A stretch of 64,000 nucleotides of DNA from Pseudarthrobacter sp. L1SW (GTDB lineage Bacteria; Actinomycetota; Actinomycetes; Actinomycetales; Micrococcaceae): contig NZ_CP078079.1 of the NCBI RefSeq assembly GCF_020809045.1, positions 3,782,001-3,846,000 on the forward strand. Reading direction: 5' to 3'. Below are positions 58,462 to 64,000 of the stretch, piece by piece. The notes beneath the pieces were generated by a model. The model had not been told where the DNA came from. It ran no database searches and saw only the letters and a list, made by a program, of their open reading frames with translations. How positions within the stretch are numbered: the first letter of the stretch is position 1; each line of letters opens with the position of its first letter. The position numbers and the translations under genes are program-made.

Positions 58462-58514
58462 TTGAGTCAAAAGAATGCACTAGTAAACCCATTTAGGGTT
58501 ATTCTTTGAATCAA
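58462..58514. promoter_or_regulatory. Nested palindrome upstream of the LysR-catB-catC operon
   Basis: An outer imperfect inverted repeat (TTGAGTCAAAAGAAT at 58462-58476 and ATTCTTTGAATCAA at 58501-58514) encloses an inner perfect repeat AACCC and GGGTT (58486-58490 and 58496-58500). The centre is AT-rich. It ends 48 bases before the LysR start and is the probable operator for that operon. Confidence 0.6.
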
Positions 58515-58562
58515 TAGACGTCCAGGGCAGGCCCTTGGCATGGCGCACGGGAAGGCACCCCA

Positions 58563-59483
58563 GTGGACATCCGGCAACTGAACTATTTCATTGCAGTCGC
58601 GGAAGAACGGCACTTCGGCAGGGCCGCCAAACGCCTCCACATGGCACAGCCGCCCCTCTCCCAGCAGATCCGCCAGCTTGAGGAACAGCTGGGTGTCCGC
58701 CTGCTCAACCGGACCACACGGCGCGTGGACCTCACCGCCGCCGGCGAGCTCCTGCTGGACCGCGGGCGGCAGATCGTCAACGATATGGAAACCTTGAAGG
58801 CTGATGTGTACCAGGTGGGCAAGGGCGCGACGGGAGTGCTCCGGGTTGGCTTCTCGGGATCGGCCACGTATGGCGTGATGCCGCAGATCGCGCGGCTGGC
58901 AAAACAGATGCTCCCGGGCCTGTCACTGGCATTGAACGGGGAGATGCTCACCCCGTCCATGGAAGCGGGACTGCGGGACGGCACGCTGGACGCCGCACTC
59001 CTCCGCCCGCCCGTAGCCTCGCAGGAGGTCGACTACCGCGTGGTGGCCCGGGAACCGCTCGTCGTCGCGGTTCCCTCGTTCAGCGCGTTGGCCGAGGACA
59101 AGCCGGTGGCGATGCACGAACTTCAGGACCAGGACTTCATCACCTACGCGCCCGAATCCGTCCTTTACCGCATCACCTCGGACCTTTGCCGGCAGGCCGG
59201 GTTCCAGCCGCGCATCACCCAGGTGGTGGGCGAAACCTCCACCATGCTCGCCTTCGTTGCCGCGGGGGGCGGGGTGGCAGTGATGCCGTCCCGCGTCCGT
59301 GCTTTCCAGCTCGACGGCGTCGCGTACCGGGAGATCGAGAACGCACCTCCCATAGAACTCGCCGTGGCTTGGCTCCGCGGCCGCAGTTCGGCCCTGCTGC
59401 ACAACTTCCTGGATGTCGTCGTGGCAGCCACCGCGCCAGGGCACGACCCGCTCCCCACCCAAGAAAGGCTTTCCGCGTCATGA
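58563..59483 (+). CDS. catR: LysR-family regulator of the catechol branch (CatR/CatM-like)
   Basis: A 306-residue LysR protein. MDIRQLNYFIAVAEERHFGRAAKRLHMAQPPLSQQIRQLEEQLGVRLLNRTTRRVDLTAAGE is very close in pattern to the CatR/BenM/CatM branch, in which cis,cis-muconate is the usual inducer. The effector domain follows (GVLRVGFSGSATYGVMPQIARLAKQMLPG). It is transcribed in the same direction as catB and overlaps it by four bases, unlike proteobacterial catR, which is divergent. The start is GTG 58563. Self-regulation through the palindrome at 58462-58514 is expected. The symbol is by role, not proven orthology. Confidence 0.85.
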   Translation: MDIRQLNYFIAVAEERHFGRAAKRLHMAQPPLSQQIRQLEEQLGVRLLNRTTRRVDLTAAGELLLDRGRQIVNDMETLKADVYQVGKGATGVLRVGFSGSATYGVMPQIARLAKQMLPGLSLALNGEMLTPSMEAGLRDGTLDAALLRPPVASQEVDYRVVAREPLVVAVPSFSALAEDKPVAMHELQDQDFITYAPESVLYRITSDLCRQAGFQPRITQVVGETSTMLAFVAAGGGVAVMPSRVRAFQLDGVAYREIENAPPIELAVAWLRGRSSALLHNFLDVVVAATAPGHDPLPTQERLSAS

Positions 59484-60583
59484 AAATCGCAGCCATTGAG
59501 GCGATTCCCTACTCGATCCCGTACCGTCATCCGCTGCATTTCGCGTCCGGATCCGTCCACGAGGCGGACCACGTGCTGGTCCGCCTCACCACTGACGACG
59601 GCGTGGTGGGCATCGCGGACACCCCGCCCCGCCCCTACACCTATGGTGAGACGCAAAAGTCCATCGTCGCGGTGGTGCAGGACGTGTTCGCGCCGCAACT
59701 GATCGGCGTCGACATTTTTGACCGTGAAAAGGTGCAGGAGATTCTTTACCGCACCATCCACAACCAGACCGCCAAGGGCGCCGTGGACATCGCCCTGTGG
59801 GACGTCATTGGCAAAACCTTGGACCAGCCGGTGACGAAATTGCTGGGCGGCTACACGGACTCGCTGCGGGTCTCCCACATGCTTGGCTTCAAGCCTGCGG
59901 AAGAGCTGCTTGCCCTGGCGCTGGAGTTCCGCGAAACCTACGGCATCAGCACGTTCAAGCTCAAGACGGGCCGCCGGCCCCTCCACCTGGATATCGAAGC
60001 AGCCCGTGTGCTCCGTGAGGGCCTGGGCGAGGAAGCTGAAATTTACATGGACGCCAACCGGGGCTGGTCCGCCAACGAGGCCGCCCAGGTACTGCGCCGC
60101 ACCGCCGACCTGGGCCTGCAGTTCCTGGAAGAACCGGACGACGCCCGGGAAATCCTGGGCCGCCGCCGGCTGGTGGCAAACTCCCCCATCCCCATCGCCG
60201 CGGACGAATCTGCCCCCAACCTGGGTGAGGCCGCCAAGGAAATCCTCAACGGCGGGGCCAACCTGCTTGCGGTCAAGACGGCGCGCTCCGGCTTTACCGA
60301 AGCCGCGAAGATTGTGGGGATGGCCGAAGGCATGGGCATCGACGTCTACATCGGCAACCAGATTGACACCCAGGTGGGCACCGTGGCCTCCGTCGTCTTC
60401 GGAGCCGCGTTCGCCCACACCGCCAGGCGTGCCGCGGAGCTGTCCAATTACCTGGACATGACGGACGACCTCCTGGCCGAACCCCTGCAGATCATCGAGG
60501 GGCGCATCCGCGTCCCCGAAGGCCCCGGCGTCGGGACCGCAGTGAACGAGGAAAAGCTCGAACGCTACCGCAGCGACCGCTAA
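59480..60583 (+). CDS. catB: Muconate cycloisomerase
   Basis: A 367-residue enolase-superfamily enzyme that converts cis,cis-muconate to muconolactone. The active-site set has the same spacing as the Pseudomonas enzyme: Lys160 and Lys162 in FKLKTG, metal ligands Asp191, Glu217 and Asp242, Lys266 in AVKTARSG, and Glu320 in AAELSNY. The usual loop GTMLEG is replaced by GNQIDT, which may mark an actinobacterial branch. ATG 59480 overlaps the LysR stop. The catC gene follows 27 bases downstream, confirming the pathway. No catechol dioxygenase gene is present in the window. Confidence 0.88.
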   Translation: MKIAAIEAIPYSIPYRHPLHFASGSVHEADHVLVRLTTDDGVVGIADTPPRPYTYGETQKSIVAVVQDVFAPQLIGVDIFDREKVQEILYRTIHNQTAKGAVDIALWDVIGKTLDQPVTKLLGGYTDSLRVSHMLGFKPAEELLALALEFRETYGISTFKLKTGRRPLHLDIEAARVLREGLGEEAEIYMDANRGWSANEAAQVLRRTADLGLQFLEEPDDAREILGRRRLVANSPIPIAADESAPNLGEAAKEILNGGANLLAVKTARSGFTEAAKIVGMAEGMGIDVYIGNQIDTQVGTVASVVFGAAFAHTARRAAELSNYLDMTDDLLAEPLQIIEGRIRVPEGPGVGTAVNEEKLERYRSDR

Positions 60584-60610
60584 GCCATCCCTTCCACGAA
60601 AGGAAAACCC

Positions 60611-60889
60611 GTGAAGTACCTTGTCCACATGGACGTAAACATCCCCGCAGACCTGCCCGCCGCAGAGGTGGCGGAAACCAAGGCCAAGGAGAAGGCCTAC
60701 TCACAGGAACTGCAGCGCTCCGGCAAATGGCCGGAAATTTGGCGCGTGGTGGGTGAGTACGCCAACTACTCGATCTTCGACGTGGACTCCAACGACGAAC
60801 TCCATGAGATCCTGCAAAACCTGCCGCTGTTCCCGTATATGGAGATCTCAGTAGTGCCGCTGGCCAAGCACCCTTCCGACGTTAAATAG
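60611..60889 (+). CDS. catC: Muconolactone delta-isomerase
   Basis: A 92-residue small enzyme that moves the double bond of muconolactone to give 3-oxoadipate enol-lactone. MKYLVHMDVNIPADLP, KAKEKAYSQELQRSGKWPEIWRVVGEYANYSIFDVDSNDELHEIL and LPLFPYMEISVVPLAKHPS are the full set of family motifs. The start is GTG 60611 with AAAGGA upstream. It is the last gene of the LysR-catB-catC unit, and its stop lies 15 bases from the stop of the converging LuxR-type regulator. Confidence 0.96.
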   Translation: MKYLVHMDVNIPADLPAAEVAETKAKEKAYSQELQRSGKWPEIWRVVGEYANYSIFDVDSNDELHEILQNLPLFPYMEISVVPLAKHPSDVK

Positions 60890-60904
60890 AAGCCGCGTTC
60901 CGGG

Positions 60905-63736
60905 TCAGTCCTTGGCCCGGAACGCCGCGGCAAGCTCACTGCGGGAGCGAATCCCCATCTTCCGGAACAGCCGGGTGAGGTGGTACTGCACCGTCTTCTC
61001 CGCGAGGAACAGGGCACGCGCAGCCTCTTTATTGGTGGCGCCTCCGGCCACGAGCTCGGCCACCGCCTGCTCCTGCGCCGTCAGCTGGATGTGATGGTCG
61101 CGGGCGGCAGTCAGCACCGTGTCGGCAGGGTCGGGAAGATTTCCGACGTCGAGGCCGGTTGCCTTGAGCTCCCTGTCGCAGCGCTCCACATAGGTGGCCG
61201 CGCCCAGTGAGTCGTAGAGGTCCCGCGCCGCGCGCAGCACCGAGGACGCCAGCCGCCGCTTGCCGGCGCGGCGCATGCTCTGCCCGAAGGCGAAACTGAT
61301 CCGGGCCCGCAGGTACGGCCGGTTAAGTCCCCGGAGGTGGCCCAGGGCCGCCTCGAAATGCTCCCGCGCCGCGTCAGGATCCCCCTGTGCCGCCAGCAGC
61401 CGACCCCGCGCCCACGCCATCCGCGCCATGTCGGACGGAACTTCGCGCTCACGCCGCAGCCCCTCAAAGGACGTCAGGAACTGGTCCGCGGTGTCCAGCT
61501 GGTCCGTCATCACCAGGGCGTTGATGTAGGTGTCCTGCCAGGGCCAGAAGGACACCCGGTCCTCGGTCCACGGATCCAGCTCGGTCAGCGGCTGCAGCAC
61601 GGCAAGGGCGCCCTCATAGTCGGCCCGCGCCTCATGGAAGCGGGCACGCGCCAGGCTGGCCGGCACCTGCATGGCGCGGTACGTTCCCGGCTGGACCGCG
61701 GCTTGTGAGACGTAGTAGCGCGCACGGTCCCAGTCACCGCGCATGGACCAGAGCTCGGCGGCGGTCCAGTACAGCAGCGGCCGGATCAGCGGCATTCGGG
61801 ACGTTTCCAGGCGGACGCTGGAGCGGGCGATGGTGGCCGCCGCGGCATCCCAGTTCCCCAGCACCAGGTGCGTGCGGGCCAGCCACGCTTCGGCCCAGAG
61901 GGAGATCCGCAGGGATCCGCCACGGTACTCGGTGGGGGCCGCGGACTCGAAGTTCACCAGCGCCGATTCCACGTTGTCCAGGCGCAGTGCCAACCACCCG
62001 GCCCCCATCTGCACCCGCTGCTTCTGTGCATTCTCGGCCGCGTGGCCGAAAGCCCGCTGGTAGGACGCCTCCGCCTCGCCCAGCCGGCCGCGGGCATACA
62101 GGCCCAGGCCGTAAATGGCTTCCGATTCGACGTGCGCCGGCGTCCCGGGTTCGGTGAGCGACATGGCGCGTTCAGCCCAGCCGGTGATCATCGGGCCATC
62201 CCAGGACGCCACCCCGTGCAGCACGAACCGCTGCGCCACCTGGGCAGCAGCCTTGGGGTCGCGCTCTGGGTTGCTGGTGCGCCAGGCCATTTCCAGCTGG
62301 CTTTGGGCGCTGTCGTTCTGGCCGGACACCGTGGAGAGGTAGCCCAGCACCGAAGAGCGCAGCGGAGAGGGCGGCAGCGCGTCCACGGCGGCGGACCAGG
62401 TTTGGGCCTCGGCAATATTCCCGGCCCCCACCAGCGCGTCCACGGCGCGCAGGAGCCGGTCGTTGCGGGCCCGGATGTCCAGGGACAGCCGCGACGCGGA
62501 AAACAGGGCCGTCGCAACGTCCTGCCATGCCCCCACCGCGGCCTGGCGGCCCGCGAAATCCTCAAGTTCCTCGACGAGGGCCTGGTCCCCTGCCGGCGTC
62601 GCTGAGACCCGGTGCCCGAGTTTTTCGCCCTCCGGCTGCACGGCCTCCGCGGCCAGCCGGTGCAGCGCGATCCGGCGGCTGGGAACGATCTGCTCATAGA
62701 TCGCCTCCGCCGTTCCGGGCTCGACGAACACGACGGCGGAGCGCGCCTGGTCCACGGACAGCCGCAGGAGGCCGGCGCGGTGGCCTTCGTCCAGGGCATC
62801 GAGGACGGACTCCACGCCGCTGACGGCTGCAACTTCATGCAGTCCGGCGCTGCGGCCCAGCACGGACGCAGCTTCGGCCACGGCAACGAGGGCGGGAGAC
62901 GCGGAGTCCAGGACGCTGTGTACGCGTGCACGCAGCCGGGAGGTGGGCGGCAGCGAGGGGAACCAGCTCAGCCAGGTCTCGGCGGGCAGTTCGCGCAGCA
63001 GCTCCATCACGGGCTGCGGCAGGCCCCCGGTGTGCCGGACCAGTCCGTGGGCCGCAGTGACGCTGAGGTCGATGCCGTGTAGGCGCCGGGCCACTTCCTG
63101 GACCTGTTGCGGGGTCAGCGGCTCCATGGAAATGCGGACCACCTGGTGCCCGGTGAGGTAGTCCAGGACGCTGGCGGGGATGCGCTGCGCGTCGGCGGGG
63201 TTCAGGGTGAGCAGGAACAGGATCTTCTTGCCGTGCAGCCGGCGCATGACGAACGTGAGGATGCGCAGGCTTTCCACATCGAGTTTGTGGACGTCGTCCA
63301 CGGCGACCACCACGCTTCCGTGCGACTGCAGCCCTTCGAGGTGGGTGCTGAGGGTGGACGCGTAGTTGACCACCTGGTCCGTACTCAGGGAGGCGAGGGG
63401 ACCCGCAGGAAGGTGCGGGCCGCCGTCGTACGCTTTCGCCGAACGCAGCGGCGAGGTGAGCATCAGCTGCGAATAGCCCGCGAGCGCAAACTGCGCTTCC
63501 CACTCGTCGCCCATGGCGGAAAGGACGCGGACGCCGCGGGCCCCCGTGCGGCAGTATTCCAGGAAGGACTCCATCACCGCGGTTTTTCCGGAGCCGGCGG
63601 GCCCGGTGAGGACCACGGCAGCCACCTTGCCCTTACGGACTGTGCGGAGGATTTCCGCGAGCTGCGCGAACACCCCATCGCGGCCTACCAGGGCAGAATC
63701 CGCTCCGATATCGCCCTGGACGGACCCCGCAGTCAT
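60905..63736 (-). CDS. benR: Large ATP-binding LuxR-family regulator, BenR-like
   Basis: A 943-residue regulator of the LAL type. GPAGSGKT at residues 45-52 is the Walker A motif of an N-terminal ATPase, with VVAVDDVHKLD as Walker B. A long helical region with tetratricopeptide-like repeats follows. The C-terminal 60 residues are a LuxR HTH (LTAQEQAVAELVAGGATNKEAARALFLAEKTVQYHLTRLFRKMGIRSRSELA). In Corynebacterium and Rhodococcus a regulator of this class (BenR) sits beside benABCD and activates it. Here benD ends 54 bases upstream on the same strand, so the same assignment is likely. Start ATG 63736 is chosen; a GTG at 63787 would add 17 Arg/Gly-rich residues. Confidence 0.85.
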   Translation of the reverse strand: MTAGSVQGDIGADSALVGRDGVFAQLAEILRTVRKGKVAAVVLTGPAGSGKTAVMESFLEYCRTGARGVRVLSAMGDEWEAQFALAGYSQLMLTSPLRSAKAYDGGPHLPAGPLASLSTDQVVNYASTLSTHLEGLQSHGSVVVAVDDVHKLDVESLRILTFVMRRLHGKKILFLLTLNPADAQRIPASVLDYLTGHQVVRISMEPLTPQQVQEVARRLHGIDLSVTAAHGLVRHTGGLPQPVMELLRELPAETWLSWFPSLPPTSRLRARVHSVLDSASPALVAVAEAASVLGRSAGLHEVAAVSGVESVLDALDEGHRAGLLRLSVDQARSAVVFVEPGTAEAIYEQIVPSRRIALHRLAAEAVQPEGEKLGHRVSATPAGDQALVEELEDFAGRQAAVGAWQDVATALFSASRLSLDIRARNDRLLRAVDALVGAGNIAEAQTWSAAVDALPPSPLRSSVLGYLSTVSGQNDSAQSQLEMAWRTSNPERDPKAAAQVAQRFVLHGVASWDGPMITGWAERAMSLTEPGTPAHVESEAIYGLGLYARGRLGEAEASYQRAFGHAAENAQKQRVQMGAGWLALRLDNVESALVNFESAAPTEYRGGSLRISLWAEAWLARTHLVLGNWDAAAATIARSSVRLETSRMPLIRPLLYWTAAELWSMRGDWDRARYYVSQAAVQPGTYRAMQVPASLARARFHEARADYEGALAVLQPLTELDPWTEDRVSFWPWQDTYINALVMTDQLDTADQFLTSFEGLRREREVPSDMARMAWARGRLLAAQGDPDAAREHFEAALGHLRGLNRPYLRARISFAFGQSMRRAGKRRLASSVLRAARDLYDSLGAATYVERCDRELKATGLDVGNLPDPADTVLTAARDHHIQLTAQEQAVAELVAGGATNKEAARALFLAEKTVQYHLTRLFRKMGIRSRSELAAAFRAKD

Positions 63737-63790
63737 GGCCGCAAGTCTACCGGAGCGTCCTGCCCGCCCGTTCCGGCGGGGGTCCACGCG

Positions 63791-64000
63791 CTAGCCCAGG
63801 TCCCCGCCGGCCACCGGAAGGACGCTTCCGGTGAGATAAGACGCTTCGTCGGAGGCGAGGAACACGATGGGCGCGGCCTGCTCGTCCAAGGTCCCGTAGC
63901 GCTTCATAAAGGACGACTCCACGGTCTGGTCGACGATCACCTGGTACCAGGCCTTCTCGGTGGCGGACTCGGCTTCCGGGCCGCGCTTGACCTTCCGTGG
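63791..64000 (-). CDS. benD: 3' end of 1,6-dihydroxycyclohexa-2,4-diene-1-carboxylate dehydrogenase (partial)
   Basis: The last 69 residues of a short-chain dehydrogenase, running off the right edge. The fragment contains AWYQVIVDQTVESSFMKRYG, EQAAPIVFLASDEASYLTG and ends SVLPVAGGDLG, the usual finish of BenD, which oxidises the benzoate diol to catechol. The SDR dinucleotide motif and catalytic Tyr lie outside the window. Being next to a BenR-type regulator supports BenD over a general SDR. The remaining ben genes should follow to the right. Confidence 0.8.
   Translation of the reverse strand, partial: PRKVKRGPEAESATEKAWYQVIVDQTVESSFMKRYGTLDEQAAPIVFLASDEASYLTGSVLPVAGGDLG

Noticed and set aside
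59480..60583. Loss of a catalytic Glu in catB, because the family loop GTMLEG is replaced by GNQIDT
   Set aside because: Counting residue spacing from Lys266 shows the catalytic Glu is Glu320 in AAELSNY, 54 residues on, exactly as in the Pseudomonas enzyme. The loop change affects a different position.
1..64000. Mobile elements, prophage or CRISPR arrays
   Set aside because: No transposase, integrase or cas-like protein was found and no spacer-repeat pattern; the palindromes found are short and intergenic.

Overview
The window looks like chromosome from a high-GC actinobacterium of the family Micrococcaceae, most like Arthrobacter or Pseudarthrobacter. The reasons are the strong G/C bias at third codon positions, frequent GTG starts, a DUF222-HNH protein, a mycothiol-type maleylpyruvate isomerase family protein, a benzoate regulator of the large LuxR type, and an ECF-type YkoEDC thiamine transporter behind a TPP riboswitch. 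These are family-level impressions from reading the sequence; no database was searched. I see no phage, transposase, CRISPR array or rRNA. One tRNA gene (Gly, anticodon CCC) is present.

Layout. 0-2.4 kb: a Tat-exported flavin amine oxidase and a GNAT acetyltransferase. 2.6-4.7 kb: a SAM-IV-type riboswitch followed by a coupled operon of a DUF1737 protein, a rhodanese and O-succinylhomoserine sulfhydrylase (metZ). 4.7-11 kb: DUF1905, DUF222-HNH, a YbdK-like carboxylate-amine ligase, a MurA-like enzyme with an N-terminal XRE DNA-binding domain, and a secreted glycosidase-like protein. 11-14.2 kb: ykoEDC with its TPP riboswitch (minus strand). 14.3-18.3 kb: UPF0303, DUF4383, then an overlapping three-gene operon of a haem-oxygenase-like iron oxidase, a glycosyltransferase and a CDGSH iron-sulfur protein, then DUF4235. 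18.3-24.7 kb: a six-gene Mrp Na+/H+ antiporter operon with A and B fused. 24.8-28 kb: a UMF1-type MFS protein and a two-gene K+/H+ antiporter. 28-35.5 kb: dcd, a CAP-domain exoprotein, SRPBCC, tRNA-Gly, a small Lys-rich protein, a carboxyethylornithine synthase-like enzyme, an MFS exporter and a divergent LysR, and a small zinc-ribbon protein.

35.6-42 kb is a proline or amino acid utilisation block: putA, an APC permease and a divergent LysR gene. The putA and permease promoters share a 47-bp element with identical internal spacing. 42-50 kb: panD, an AEC transporter, a sarcosine or N-methyltryptophan oxidase, a 14-TM drug exporter, and a fusion of a trehalose-phosphatase-like domain, whose nucleophile motif is destroyed, to a GH15 trehalase/glucoamylase. 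50-57 kb: LLM oxidoreductase, aldo-keto reductase, DJ-1/PfpI protein, a cell-surface protein with four 81-residue repeats, an orphan solute-binding lipoprotein and a mycothiol-type protein.

57-64 kb is part of a benzoate/catechol pathway: an AAHS transporter (benK-like), a LysR-catB-catC operon behind a large palindrome, a large LuxR regulator (benR-like) and the 3' end of benD at the right edge. The ring-cleaving catA is not in the window. The most distinctive items are the iron oxidase/glycosyltransferase/CDGSH operon, the XRE-MurA fusion with an AT-rich operator, the degenerate phosphatase-GH15 fusion, the shared putA/permease promoter element, and two kinds of long perfect hairpin repeats between genes.
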